Shown: positions 10,094 through 20,455, counted from the first letter of the stretch. The stretch: 64,000 nucleotides of DNA from Nemertoderma westbladi (GCA_032718475.1 JAUCBJ010008926.1:1-64000); one strand, 5' to 3'. The notes: generated by a model not told the origin, from the letters alone. Program-made: numbers and translations.

Positions 10094-11649
10094 CTTGAAT
10101 CTAGAAAAATAAGTTGATTATTTGTAAAAAATAAAAAATACTGTATACTTGCTAAAAATAAAGTAAAACAGTAGATATTAATTGGTTACTAGGCAACAAT
10201 ACTGCATTTGTACAGTTAGTGTAGTAGTGTTAGTGTACCAGCTGCCAGATAGTGGCAATAACCAAGACACAAAAGCGATGGCAGTTATTATTCGTGGAAA
10301 GAGGGTCTATAAACAGCAGTCAACAGTCAGTCAGTGCAGTAGTGCTAGTGATATAGTCTGCCAGAAGTCAGACGTATTGGTAGCGTTAACCAATACAAAT
10401 CAACGATAGGCCTAGCTAATCGCTGTGTGAGATCTCAGTTAGTCAGTAGGATATATAGTGAAAACTGCAGTATTCATTGTTGTTCAGTAGGGTCTATATC
10501 GCTACTACGATGGCATTAGGCTAACTCGAATGATCCGGTAGCGGTAGTCAGGTAGACAAGCAGATAGGCAGATGTAGGCCTATTGATCGAATGCTTCGAT
10601 CACGGTTTAGGCTATCGCTACCACTGCAGTCTGATAGTAATTAATAATGAGCCTACTGCAATACTGTTGTACCGGTAGATATTAAAAGTAAATTGTTTGC
10701 TATCGGCATCGAAAGTATAGCTAGATGGTGGAAGGCAGATTTTACTTACGGTGTTAGTAAATATTCACGGAAAGATGAAATTTGGATGTTCGTTGGCAAC
10801 GAAGAAGTTGGTTGACGTGGACGACGAGAGAGTTTATTTACCGATAGAACGGAATGGTATCGGAAATTAGGTTGGAAAATATTATGCGGTTGTATGACGG
10901 ATTCGCGGAAAGTTCGTTGACGATGATGAGCGATAACACGGCGAAATGACAATAATACAACTGGATTGTTGATAGATGATAATAAATAAATATTCTTAAT
11001 AAATAATAATAAACTCGAAAACAAAATAATGGTAAATGATGTTAATCGTAACTTGCAAATGAAGTAATGACGTAATATCTTGGTGGGGACGTATTAAATA
11101 GCAATTGGTTGTTTAGGAGGCCGTTGTCTCTTAAATGAGCCAATCAGGACGGAGCAGCAGAAATGATCCCCGCTGATTGGATGTTCGCGCAAAAGCGGTA
11201 ACCAGGGCAACTTCTCATGTTGATGATTCTATATTAGAAAACCCCTGTAGGCATCTTGACTAATTATGTTGAGTTGACTGTATAACAGAATCAGGTCTGG
11301 TGCAAAGGAATACGATTAGTAGAGAGGAATGCGTGTTTAGAGGCGCTTCATTGTTATGATACGGGATGCCTGGATATAGGAAAGGACCAAAGTGATGCCG
11401 TAGTGAGAACAAAGGATGGCCGCTGGAACATTAGCCTTGAGCGATATATGGATTTAGTGTAGACAAGGCCGTATTGGAATTATTAGTGAGTCATCAAAGG
11501 GGCTGCTAACAGCCGGGTCCACTGATTTATATTTGCCTTGGGGGTATACGTGTAGATTCAATGCATTAGAGACCGTGTCGTATCTACTTAATGAATAGCG
11601 ATGGCAGAGAAGGGGGCCCGCCGATTAGTTGCCAGTAGGGAGCCGTATA
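10094..11649. other. Upstream flank of the polymerase; no gene seen
   Basis: No convincing open frame. CCAAT-type motifs occur at about 11147 (GCCAATCAGG) and, inverted, near 11174 (GATTGG); similar ones occur at about 12498 and 12543, so promoters of the virus-like element may lie here. The rest is low-complexity CAGTAG/GTAG-rich sequence. Confidence 0.4.
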
Positions 11650-12094
11650 CCATAGCCATTATAAAGTTAAATATAGACATTATGTCATAGTGATCTCATT
11701 GGTCATATAAAAACTAATTAATCTAAAAATAGAAATCAATGTATAAAGTAAAGTTAATACAATTAATTAATTTAAAATAAAGTACAACTGAATAATTAAT
11801 TTAGAATTAAATACGAATAAATAAAGTAAAATAAAATACAAATAATTAATTAAATTAAATATAAATAAATAGGTATTAATATATAAAAGAGCCGCTGTGT
11901 CACTTATGACACCCTCTTGGGCCTCTAGGTGTACAGTTAGACAACACTGACACCATTGCGTATCGGATTGATTAATTGGGATAATCAATTAAACCCTAAT
12001 TAGGAGTCGTAAGACACCTATTAGGGTTTAATTGTACTAATTAATTGATGACATCTGTCAATTAGGGTCTAATTAGCCTAATTAGGAGGTGTCA
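11650..12094. repeat. Long direct repeat, copy 1, with GGTGTCA iterons and palindromes
   Basis: About 440 bp repeated with high similarity at 12693-13135. The first half is very AT-rich. The second half has several TGACACC/GGTGTCA heptamers in both orientations and a long inverted repeat near 12000-12040 (arms beginning ATTAAACCCTAATTAGG and ending CCTATTAGGGTTTAAT). Iterons, palindromes and flanking duplication resemble replication or terminal repeats of a DNA element, but no TIR pairing with the left side was found. It does not have TG...CA ends like an LTR. Confidence 0.8.
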
Positions 12095-12321
12095 CCCAGT
12101 TCGTAGCAGGCACGGAAAATAAAGTGCGCGTAGTTTGCCGGAATCGGGATGGGTTGGTTTAAGGTTGTATTTATCGTTAACGGGAAGAGTTTGTTCGCCG
12201 AATCGAAATATAGACCAAACGAGTTGTCTTGTAGCATAAACTGATTTTCGTTGCAAACCAGATCGTTGCTTGAATAGCTGATTTCTGAATGTGCCATCGT
12301 GATTGTATGAAAAGAAAACAT
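12082..12321 (-). CDS. Unrecognised 79-residue open frame between the long direct repeats
   Basis: I do not recognise it. The frame starts at an ATG at 12321 and stops inside the left repeat. Codon use looks balanced (NQPIPIPANYAHFIFRACYELG), unlike the AT-rich noise around it. It has no membrane segment, signal peptide or metal-binding cluster. CCAAT motifs lie upstream in its own orientation at about 12543 and 12498. It may be the 5' fragment of a larger gene of the polymerase element cut by repeat rearrangement, or a non-functional frame. Confidence 0.3.
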   Translation of the reverse strand: MFSFHTITMAHSEISYSSNDLVCNENQFMLQDNSFGLYFDSANKLFPLTINTTLNQPIPIPANYAHFIFRACYELGDTS

Positions 12322-12692
12322 TTTAGAAATATCTGAAATGAAAACCTGCAGCCCTTTCAGTATACTGGTAACTCGTTTAGGAAATAAAAAATAAATAAAT
12401 ACTTTTACGAAAATAATTAAAACTTTTCAGGAAAACAAAGAGACAATGATTGGGAATATGGTGAACGGGGGCTATTATAGAGGGGGCTAGAATGGGTTAG
12501 CCAATCAGGGAACAGGAGGGAGAAAAGACTGTATAATTAAACCAATCAGAGAGCAGCTTTGATGACGTCACATCAGGCGAGATAATGATTACCCAATGTT
12601 ATTCAATGGTAGCCAGAGTGGCGGTATTGAATAATGAAGACAAAGGGGCCGCGAGAGGAAAGATTATAAAGTTAATGATATGGGATCTATAA

Positions 12693-13135
12693 ACCATAGA
12701 GCTAAATATAGACATTATCTCATAATTACGTCATTGGTAATATAAAAACTAATTAATCTAAAAATAGAAATCAATGTATAAAGTAAAGTTAATACAATTT
12801 ATTAATTTAAATTAAAGTACAAATGAATAATTAATTTAAAATTAAATACAAATAAATAAAGTATAATAAAATACAAATAATTAACTAAAATTAAATATAA
12901 ATAAATAGGTATTAATAAATAAAAGAGCCGCGGTGTCACTTATGAAACCCTCTTGGGCCTCTAGGTGTACAGTTAGACAACACTGACACCATTGCGTATC
13001 GGATTGATTAATTGGGATAATCAATTAAACCCTAATTAGGAGTCGTAAGACACCTATTAGGGTTTAATTGTACTAATTAATTGATGACACCTGTCAATTA
13101 GGGTCTAATTAGCCTAATTAGTAGGTGTCACCCAG
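12693..13135. repeat. Long direct repeat, copy 2
   Basis: Second copy of the 11650-12094 repeat, same orientation, with the same GGTGTCA iterons and long palindrome. It is followed at once by the perfect palindrome CCAGACAGTCTGG (13133-13145), which occurs again at about 18003-18015 beyond the gypsy element. Confidence 0.8.
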
Positions 13136-13164
13136 ACAGTCTGGCGCCAATGACACCCAATGAC

Positions 13165-13350
13165 TGGTATGTCCGGCTGTCCGGTACATAGCCAGACAAC
13201 TGTAGCCTGTAGGCTGAGGTAAAAGTGGATGCTGGAGCGACACAACCGGTCCGTATAATATAAGCAGAATGCAAGCAAGATATGTAGGCCCGTGCCATAG
13301 ACAGTAAGGGGGAATAATGAAATAGGCCTATACTGTATATATCCATACCA
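13165..13350 (-). repeat. 3' LTR of the gypsy element
   Basis: 186 bp; in element orientation it starts TGGTATGG and ends CATACCA, giving TG...CA ends. It matches 17786-17971 with few differences. Confidence 0.92.
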
Positions 13351-13361
13351 ACTCCCCCTTT
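13351..13361 (-). other. Polypurine tract of the gypsy element
   Basis: In element orientation AAAGGGGGAGT directly abuts the 3' LTR, the expected place and composition for the plus-strand primer. Confidence 0.75.
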
Positions 13362-13452
13362 AGGCGATTTTGTCAGATCAAAATTGTTTACAGTGAACCC
13401 CATACACCATATTATAGTTTAAAAATAATAAATGACTATTCTAGTGTAATAA

Positions 13453-16400
13453 TTAATTTTTATAGTCTCCAAATCGAACAGTAGGTTTTGTTACACGAGT
13501 GCTGCGGCGTATTACGCTCTTACTTTCAGTTTCCAACTCCGGTGTTGGAACTGTTTTCTGTTGGGTTGGGTTCGGTGGTGTTTCGAGTTCAATGACCTCG
13601 TGGTAGCGACGGAGAAAACGTCTGTTTCGCCACCATGTACGACCTGAAGGTAGTTTAACGTGGTAGTCTCGTCGTTTTCCGGCCCCAACTATAATACCGA
13701 CACGATCCCAACGTTTAGATCTGGAGTCTTGGAGGCGAACTTTTGTGCCTATTAGGAATGGTTTGAGGTCCCGCGCCGTTGAATTGTAGTGTTTGACGGC
13801 TTTCTCGCGAATAGTTTCGTGTCGTGCGTCAGCTGTCTCGGCTGACTGCTGCCACTTCGGGTCAAATGAAGTGTGATGGGCTGGTACACGCGATCGCAGG
13901 TTGCGCCCAAAAACGATCTGGCTTGGTGAGCGACCATCCGCGTGTGGTGTGTTCCGTACCTCGAGTAAACCTTCGAGGAATTCCTCAGAATTTATGTCTG
14001 AGGTTGTCGTTTTTGCCAATAGACCTTTAATGAGTTTTACGTGGCATTCCGCGTGCCCGTTACTGGACGGAAAATGCGGCGTACTAGGCGCCCATTCGAC
14101 CCCCCAACGTTGCAGGAATTTCCTAAAGTTGGATGCGGCGAATTGAGGTCCTCCATCGCTTCGAAGTTTGGTTGGAACGCCTAAGTCGACGAAACATTTC
14201 CGTAACACGCTGACGACTTGTTGTGATGTTGGGTCATTACGCCATTGACCAACGAGTGGATAGCCAGATAATAAATCTGTGTAAACAATGTAGTGTCGGC
14301 CGGCGAGAGAGAATAGGTCTGTCGATGCGTGTTCGAAGGGTCTGGTTGGCTGTGGGTCGGCAACCAACGTCTCCTTCGGCAGGCTCGGTAGTCGTTCTTG
14401 GCACTGATGACATTGCTGAACCATTTGGATTATGTCGTTGTTTATTCCCGGCCAGTAGACTGCGGACCGCGCTCTTTGTTTCGTCCGCGTCATACCCTGG
14501 TGGGCGGCGTGTAGGCGTTCTAGAATTTCGGCTCGTTTCGCACTAGGTATAACCAGGCGTGGACCATATAATACCAGGCCGTTATCTACGGAGAGTTCGT
14601 TATGTATGGATTTAAATTGCTGGACGAATCCGGAGGTGTGGTTTTCAGTTGTGAATCCGCTTAGGATTTCAGTAACTAATTGCTGATAGGCCTTATCGTT
14701 TAAGGCTACCTTCCGGATTTCCTCGATAACGGGGTCTGTTGTAGGTGGTTCTAGAACGTTTTCAGGATCTAAGTCCCGAGTATTAGTTAATGCTATCCGT
14801 ATAGCTGCTATGGTTCTTGTGACATCGTCATCTTCCTTTAATAATTCATCAGTGGTATCGGGGTCATCCACTGGAGCTCGGCTGAGACAGTCTGCAATTT
14901 TATTGTCTTTACCTTTTTGCCACACTAATTCAAATTGATATTTCGATTGCAGCTGAGCTTTAATTCGCTGGAGTTTTGTATTATCGACTTGATCCAGGGT
15001 TTGTTTATTGAAGATTGAAAGTAAAGGCCGATGGTCAGTCATAACTTTAAAACTTTCTAATCCAGCTAAATATAGGTGGCATTTACTCATTGCATATTTT
15101 ATAGCAATGGCTTCCAATTCTATTGTGGCATACCGGGTTTCGGCGTCCGATATAAATCGGCTTCCACAGGCAATGAGCTTCCATTTATTATTATTATTTT
15201 GCAGTAAATCGAAGCCAAATCCGTGCAATCGACTGGCGTCTACTTCTAACCGTGTTTCAGCGTGCGGATCGAAGGGTACCAGGATTGGAGGTTTTAGAAG
15301 TGCGTATTTAACAGCCTCGAATGCATTATCATGCATTATTTCCCATGTAAAATGGTTGCGAGTTCGTAGTAACTCGCGCAACGGAGTCGCTGCAGCGCTG
15401 ACTTCCGAGGAAAAGCAACCGAGTTGGTTAACGAGTCCCATAAAACTTCTGAGTTCACTTATGTTAGTTGGTTTGGGAAACTCAGAGATTGCCTTTACTT
15501 TGTTGGGGTCTGCCTCGATGCCGTTGTGTGAAACGATATATCCTGCGAACTTTACTCGTTCTTGAGCAAAGTTGAACTTTTCAGGATGGAGGATGATGCC
15601 AAAATCCCGACAGCGTTGTAGAACCGAACGAACGTGTTCAACGTGAGTGTCAAACTCGACATCCTCGATGAGTAGGTCGTCTACGATTTTATTTATGTTG
15701 GCCATACCCTCAAAAGCCATGTCTCCCCTATAATTATATGAGTCCCCGGTGGATATGAAGCCCATCTGGGCCTGGCAGTACCGGAACCAGCCCCACGGCG
15801 TTAAGAAGGTAGTGAGGTCTCGCGATCCTTCCGCCAACTCGACTTGCCAATAACCAGACTTAGCGTCGATTTTTGTGAAATAATGCGCATCTGGTGTGCG
15901 GTCTGAGACAACGTCGAAAGGAGTTTTGGCATTGTGTATAGTTCGTTTCACCTGATTATTTAATTTGGTAAGGTCAACCGTGATGCGAATTTCATCCGGT
16001 CGACCGGGTTTGGGGCAAACAACCATGGGATGACACCAATCTGTGGCCCGGTCACCCACCCGTTCAATGATGCCTTTGTCCAACATGTCGTTGAGTTCGG
16101 CGTGGGCTTTTTCTCTGTACGCGTAGGGTATAGAGCGGGTGGCGTAGATGCAGAAAGGTTTTGCACCTTCCTTGACTTCTATAGTCATAGGGGGACCCAG
16201 CATCGGTTTAAGTTGGCCTTTGATGGCAAAGACGTCACTAAACTCTTCCAGAAGTTTTTGTTTTATTTTGTCTACGAGTTCAGCATCTATGTTAATAGGT
16301 GCAACCACTTTATTTTCCTTCACTAAATGGAGTGGTATGGGGAATTCGTCGTGGACGATGTTGAAGGCTTTACAAGCTGTAAAGGAAAGATAAATATCTT

Positions 16401-16581
16401 TAATTCCGTCACAAATATAAACCCATTCTTTGTAACGCATGTTTTCAATCTGTAGAGTTAGTTTTAAACGTCCCATACATTTTATTGGATTGCTGTTTAT
16501 TGCTTCCAGTGGCTCGTCTAATTCTCTAAGTTTATTTATAGATATACCGAGGCGACTTAGAATACCGATTCTGCAATGCAA
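13453..16581 (-). CDS. pol: gypsy pol: reverse transcriptase, RNase H, integrase
   Basis: A 1042-residue frame. Reverse transcriptase covers about residues 150-355 with FTKIDAKSGYWQ (Asp 239) and catalytic IVDDLL (Asp 301, 302). RNase H has VDAS (448), IELEA (about 488) and TDHRPL (516). Integrase has the His/Cys finger (His 691, His 694, Cys 724, Cys 727) and D-D-E at Asp 755, Asp 809, Glu 845 with the usual 35-residue D-to-E gap; a basic C-terminal chromatin-type module ends the protein. The frame overlaps gag by 25 nt in another frame, so it is probably reached by ribosomal frameshift. The upstream part lacks a D-S/T-G protease motif. All polymerase, RNase H and integrase residues look intact. 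Confidence 0.92.
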   Translation of the reverse strand: MHCRIGILSRLGISINKLRELDEPLEAINSNPIKCMGRLKLTLQIENMRYKEWVYICDGIKDIYLSFTACKAFNIVHDEFPIPLHLVKENKVVAPINIDAELVDKIKQKLLEEFSDVFAIKGQLKPMLGPPMTIEVKEGAKPFCIYATRSIPYAYREKAHAELNDMLDKGIIERVGDRATDWCHPMVVCPKPGRPDEIRITVDLTKLNNQVKRTIHNAKTPFDVVSDRTPDAHYFTKIDAKSGYWQVELAEGSRDLTTFLTPWGWFRYCQAQMGFISTGDSYNYRGDMAFEGMANINKIVDDLLIEDVEFDTHVEHVRSVLQRCRDFGIILHPEKFNFAQERVKFAGYIVSHNGIEADPNKVKAISEFPKPTNISELRSFMGLVNQLGCFSSEVSAAATPLRELLRTRNHFTWEIMHDNAFEAVKYALLKPPILVPFDPHAETRLEVDASRLHGFGFDLLQNNNNKWKLIACGSRFISDAETRYATIELEAIAIKYAMSKCHLYLAGLESFKVMTDHRPLLSIFNKQTLDQVDNTKLQRIKAQLQSKYQFELVWQKGKDNKIADCLSRAPVDDPDTTDELLKEDDDVTRTIAAIRIALTNTRDLDPENVLEPPTTDPVIEEIRKVALNDKAYQQLVTEILSGFTTENHTSGFVQQFKSIHNELSVDNGLVLYGPRLVIPSAKRAEILERLHAAHQGMTRTKQRARSAVYWPGINNDIIQMVQQCHQCQERLPSLPKETLVADPQPTRPFEHASTDLFSLAGRHYIVYTDLLSGYPLVGQWRNDPTSQQVVSVLRKCFVDLGVPTKLRSDGGPQFAASNFRKFLQRWGVEWAPSTPHFPSSNGHAECHVKLIKGLLAKTTTSDINSEEFLEGLLEVRNTPHADGRSPSQIVFGRNLRSRVPAHHTSFDPKWQQSAETADARHETIREKAVKHYNSTARDLKPFLIGTKVRLQDSRSKRWDRVGIIVGAGKRRDYHVKLPSGRTWWRNRRFLRRYHEVIELETPPNPTQQKTVPTPELETESKSVIRRSTRVTKPTVRFGDYKN

Positions 16582-17543
16582 GCGCTTGTTGTTAGCAGTT
16601 TCCCCGTACCGGTATGCACGAATTGTACGGAGATGCGAGGTTTACCAGCCTCCCGGGCTAGTTCGCGTGGTTCAACGCCAATTTTCGCGAGGGAAATCGC
16701 ACCGGAAGTTGCCTTCTTTGGTTGGCGACATAGATGGGTGAAGTGGCCGATACGTTCGCATTTTTTGCATTCGCGGTCAATGGCTTTACACGGTTTATCT
16801 TTCTCGTGAGGCCAAACTCCACCACATTTCCAGCAGCGATTATTGTCTCGTATTTGTGGATGGGGTTTGAATTGTCGACCTTTACTGGAGCTCCGTTGGC
16901 TATCTGACTTACTAAAATTACGCCCTCGGTTCTGAGGTTTAACTGCGTTAACTTTGTATGTCAGTCGTTGATCTTCCCGAACAGCCAGCTCCCGATTACG
17001 GCAAAAATCGACAGTTTCATCGCGGGATAGGGCAGGCCTTTTACCCAAAAGTTCCTGGCGTACCTCCTCATCCCGTATACCGCAAACTATTAAAGTGGAG
17101 ATCCAGTCCTCCTTTGTCATAACTTCAATGTTTGCGTCATCCACCAGTTCGCACAACTGAATGTAGTAATCGTCGAACGACTGTTTGTCTTCCTGTTTAG
17201 TCCGTACCAGTTTGTAGCGGTCTACAGTTATATTCTGTTGTGCGCGGAGGTGTTCCCGTATTTTTACGAGGATTTTGTCTGTTGACAATCGGGTATCTTG
17301 AGGAATTTTGACAGCATAATGCATCCGGTTCAGGAAATCAGGGCTGCAGTATGAAAAGAACGTTGCCACCTGATCTTCCATAGGTTTGCTGTCGAGTTTT
17401 GTCACCCGGGCATAATTGCGCCATGTTGTCTCCCACCGTTTAAATGTTTTGTAGCAACCATTTTCTAAGAACCGTTGTTGCCGTTCTGTCGCTGTACTTA
17501 ATTCCGGCATTTGCGAGGTGTGCTTTAATAGTCGCCCGGTCAA
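16557..17543 (-). CDS. gag: gypsy gag polyprotein with zinc knuckles
   Basis: A 328-residue frame from the first Met after the 5' LTR. Residues 20-190 are the helical capsid-like region typical of retrotransposon gag. The C-terminal part has one irregular Cys/His knuckle (Cys 237, Cys 240, WPH, Cys 252) followed by a canonical CX2CX4HX4C at Cys 259, Cys 262, His 267 and Cys 272, for binding genomic RNA. A short segment after the knuckles, where the protease should begin, ends at a stop after CIAESVF; pol resumes in another frame. The expected aspartic protease triad is not visible at this junction. Confidence 0.88.
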   Translation of the reverse strand: MTGRLLKHTSQMPELSTATERQQRFLENGCYKTFKRWETTWRNYARVTKLDSKPMEDQVATFFSYCSPDFLNRMHYAVKIPQDTRLSTDKILVKIREHLRAQQNITVDRYKLVRTKQEDKQSFDDYYIQLCELVDDANIEVMTKEDWISTLIVCGIRDEEVRQELLGKRPALSRDETVDFCRNRELAVREDQRLTYKVNAVKPQNRGRNFSKSDSQRSSSKGRQFKPHPQIRDNNRCWKCGGVWPHEKDKPCKAIDRECKKCERIGHFTHLCRQPKKATSGAISLAKIGVEPRELAREAGKPRISVQFVHTGTGKLLTTSACIAESVF

Positions 17544-17765
17544 GGTGTTCTATCGAAGCTGGATCAATTTCCCACGTTTCATCCTGGGTTGGGAGTTCGT
17601 CCATCACGCAAATTAAATATGTTTTTTTAATGTATGAAATTTCAAATTATTAATTAGCAAGCAAATAACGTCAGAACGTGCAGACGTGCAGTCGATCGAT
17701 GATCGATCGGTGATATTGCAGTGCAGTTTATTGCGTAAGTTCAAGCGCAGCGCGGTACTGGTACT

Positions 17766-17785
17766 GCGCCTATCTCACTGCGCCA
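17766..17785 (-). other. Candidate primer-binding site of the gypsy element
   Basis: In element orientation TGGCGCAGTGAGATAGGCGC begins right after the 5' LTR. The leading TGG complements a tRNA CCA end. I cannot assign the tRNA from memory. Confidence 0.55.
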
Positions 17786-17971
17786 CGGTATGTCCGGCTG
17801 TCCGGTACATAGCCAGACAACTGTAGCCTGTAGGCTGAGGTAAAAGTGGATGCTGGAGCGACACAACCGGTCCGTATAATATCAGCAGAATGCAAGTAAG
17901 ATATGTAGGCCCGTGCCATAGACAGTAAGGGGGAATAATGAAATAGGCCTATACTGATTATATCCATACCA
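17786..17971 (-). repeat. 5' LTR of the gypsy element
   Basis: 186 bp, the partner of 13165-13350. Its inner terminal base is changed (ends CATACCG instead of CATACCA in element orientation), a post-insertion mutation. The transcription start should lie here, but no clear TATA box is visible. Confidence 0.92.
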
Positions 17972-18020
17972 ATGACACCCATAGGTGCCATTGGGTGTCA
18001 CCCAGACAGTCTGGGGCCAG
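17972..18020. repeat. Iteron/palindrome block interrupted by the gypsy insertion
   Basis: Contains TGACACCC, GGGTGTCA and the palindrome CCAGACAGTCTGG, the same motifs as 13126-13164 on the other side. Before the insertion the two flanks formed one cluster of inverted TGACACCC/GGGTGTCA motifs between two CCAGACAGTCTGG palindromes. Confidence 0.75.
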
Positions 18021-18381
18021 TCAGTGAGGTCTAACTGTCACCGAGCCGCACAAGACCCTACTACTAAAATCTAATCATTTGAAATAATTGAATATGTAAT
18101 TAACTACCATTTCCGGGACCGCAGAATGATATATATTTTATTTTCTCACACTACATGTAGGCCCTACTGTTCTACACAATACGGTGGGCCTGCGAAAATA
18201 AGTTATTATAAATATATAAAAACTTCATTAATTAAGGAATAATATGAACACTCAATGTGTCGTCAGAAACAATAACTTCGCCAATAATGACCACGACCGG
18301 ACCCACTGGGAACTGGAACTAGGATGTAGATAATCTAATTAATGAACGGCAGTTAATTAATTTCCTAACCGATGATCCCAG

Positions 18382-18705
18382 GTGGTCGACCAATACTTCA
18401 ACAATCTCGAACTTTATGACATTTCGGAAATGTCACCGGAGGATTTCGATCGCTCATCCCGAGCGTCGCAAGTTTCCGAAGAGGAGAAACCGACGGAATC
18501 GTCGCTTCGATTTAGTTTCAAGCGGAGTTCCAAACGAATTCTCGATAGTTGGCCCGGGAGGAAGAAAAGGGGAAGTTCGTGTGACGAATCGAAGAGCGAT
18601 CCATACGAGAAAACGGAAGAGAAACCAACGGTAGAGACTTACACAAACACGGCCTACAGGAATAGCAATACCTCCGTACAAGTGGGTGAGGTGGATAGTG
18701 GATAA
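18382..18705 (+). CDS. Probable 3'-terminal coding exon of an unidentified gene
   Basis: The frame reads a 107-residue low-complexity, charged tail rich in Ser, Glu, Lys and Arg (for example SSRASQVSEEEKPTES, then a basic patch FKRSSKRILDSW). Upstream, TTCCTAAC followed by GATGATCCCAG ending at 18381 is a plausible branch point and acceptor, so the coding part likely begins at 18382 as an exon. The frame ends at a TAA near 18705. The composition suits a phosphorylatable cytoplasmic tail. I do not recognise the protein, and no upstream exon could be identified among the transposons to the left. Confidence 0.4.
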   Translation: MVDQYFNNLELYDISEMSPEDFDRSSRASQVSEEEKPTESSLRFSFKRSSKRILDSWPGRKKRGSSCDESKSDPYEKTEEKPTVETYTNTAYRNSNTSVQVGEVDSG

Positions 18706-19569
18706 CCCACTGAGGGGCGGAGTGTTGCTTTATTCACGCACGCTCCGTAATACTGTATTGTTTGAATTAATTTAGGAAACATTGATATTTTTGAGAAACA
18801 GTGCTATTATGTGTAGAAACTTTAAGGCAGCAGATGTGTCACACTTACACTCTTACTCTCAACTTACACACTGACTCCATCTAAATGTTGTAGTCCTCAG
18901 CCACATAACCACTAATACACCCCCCCCCCCCCCCCCCATCTCTACCATCGTAGTCTGTAAATATGGCCTTGGAACTTCGATATAATGGAAGCAAGGGGAG
19001 CCTAATTGACCACAGCAGGAGGGCGCCTCATTGTCACTGCTGTTCAGCAGTGTGGGTACAGTGTACTGTGGGGAACAGCATTGAGGTTTTTACTCCACCT
19101 GTGTTCAGTCTGACAGTGTTCACAATATAGCAATGTAAAATAGGTAGGTAGCCCAATGTAATAATATAGCGATGTAAAGTAATCTTATTGAAGGGAACTG
19201 GGAGGCCGCAGGCCAAGGCCATTATGTGGTCTGATTGGACAGAGTTTGTTTAAGTCGCTGGTTATGTAATAATGGTTAATAGTCTTGTCAAATATCATAC
19301 TGTCAATTGGTTTACTATTATTTTAATATTATAGGGAGCCTACTATTATAACGTTGATAGAGTAAATAATTGTTCATGTATTTAATGTATCTATTTAAAT
19401 CTATTTTTTCAATAATTAGGGGCGGATTTAGGCATAAAGCCGAGTAGGCCGCGGCCTAGGGCCTCCCCCCAACAAGGGGGCATTGTTGATGCCATCAATG
19501 ACAGAGTATTGCCTGATAACTTTATAGAAGTAAAAGTGTCTGAGTCTGTACTCCCAGATATTCCCATTG
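18706..19569. other. No gene seen; poly-C tract
   Basis: After the exon comes AT-rich sequence, with a homopolymeric C run at about 18920-18938. At 19420-19475 GGGGCGGATTTAGGCAT followed by GGCCGCGGCCTAGGGCC resembles the end of a dispersed DNA repeat, but no partner end was found. Confidence 0.4.
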
Positions 19570-20455
19570 GCGATAGTCCTACTGGCTCCAGAAATCAAGG
19601 AAATCCTGCCAAACCAAACTGCTGTACCAAACTGATCTAGACTTCTGATCAGAGTCACTTGAGGGAGCCCAACGGCTCCTCACTCATTAGAACAGACTGC
19701 TTCTAGTGTTGGTCTTTTTGTTAACACCAAAAAGACCAAAATTGTGACAGTTGACTTAGAAAGTTCTCAGCAAATCTCTGATCGGATGAGCAAAAGCTCA
19801 AAGGATGGTACTATGCTTGATGCGGAAGTCAGGTGAGGACCTTCGAATACGTAAGAGAAAGGCATGGACAGCATTGAATGAAGAATTTGGAAGTCACTCA
19901 GAATTGATCGGAAACTTAAGGTCCGATTATTTAGAGCAGCAGTAGTACCAGTACTCCTCTATGGGAGTTCATGCTGGGCTCTAACTGCTGAGGACACCAA
20001 ATCTCTGGATGCACATTCACAAGAATGCTACGTCGGGTTCACTGTGTCAAGTACAATGCACACATCTCCAACCAGAGACTATATAACATTGGAGGTGTCT
20101 CTATTGGTTCCCCCAAGCTTGACACTAGAACAAAGTCGCCTCCGCTTTGCAGGACATTGCTTTCGCCGTGAGGACCAGCCAGTCATAATCTTGTCTTTGG
20201 CAGCATCATGGAGAATAAGCATGGTGGACAGCCCATGACTTTAGTGAGACGCAACTTACAGGACACCGACCTTGAAGATGCGGATAATCTCGCGAAAGTC
20301 ATAGGGGATAGGGAGTTGTGGCGGTGCAACTTTGTTGATAAGCCGCCACAGCATTCCTAATGCACGCTGCATTGAGCTTGCCAATTGTGGATTGCATGGT
20401 GGTGACAAAATACTTATGTGCAGTTTCAATGCAGCAGGCCGATTACAGTAGTAGT
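19570..20455 (+). pseudogene. Degenerate RTE-like LINE 3' fragment
   Basis: Plus-strand sequence matches, with many small lesions, the reverse transcriptase C-terminal region and 3' end of the LINE at 25905-26979 (minus): shared landmarks include ACTGGCTCCAGAA, GTTGGTCTTTTT, GACCAAAATT, GGAGGTGTCTC and CGCTTTGCAGGACATTGC. Reading frames are broken throughout. The 3' part ends in GGCCGATTACAGTAG-type sequence shared with the fragment near 38088. Confidence 0.85.

Larger units (their letters stand above)
13165..17971 (-). mobile_element. Structurally complete Ty3/gypsy LTR retrotransposon, 4807 bp
   Basis: The element runs on the minus strand with LTRs at 17786-17971 (5') and 13165-13350 (3'), each 186 bp, and is flanked by the 5-bp target duplication ATGAC at 13160-13164 and 17972-17976. 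Inside are gag, pol with reverse transcriptase, RNase H and integrase, a primer-binding-type TGG sequence next to the 5' LTR and a purine tract next to the 3' LTR. The LTRs differ at only a few positions, so insertion is fairly recent. RT-RNase H-integrase order marks Ty3/gypsy (Metaviridae); the WPH zinc-knuckle variant and the short gag-pol overlap suggest the Mag-like group. The protease active site appears lost, so this copy is probably not autonomous. Confidence 0.93.

Noticed and set aside
11650-13135. The two 440-bp repeats as LTRs of a small retroelement
   Set aside because: No TG...CA ends, target duplication, primer site or polyprotein between them.
13128-13403. Similar small frames at 13128-13403 and 17770-17991 as a duplicated gene
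   Set aside because: They are read through the two LTR copies.
13824-16741. Several plus-strand frames, up to 185 codons
   Set aside because: Antisense to gypsy gag-pol, which carries clear catalytic motifs on the minus strand.
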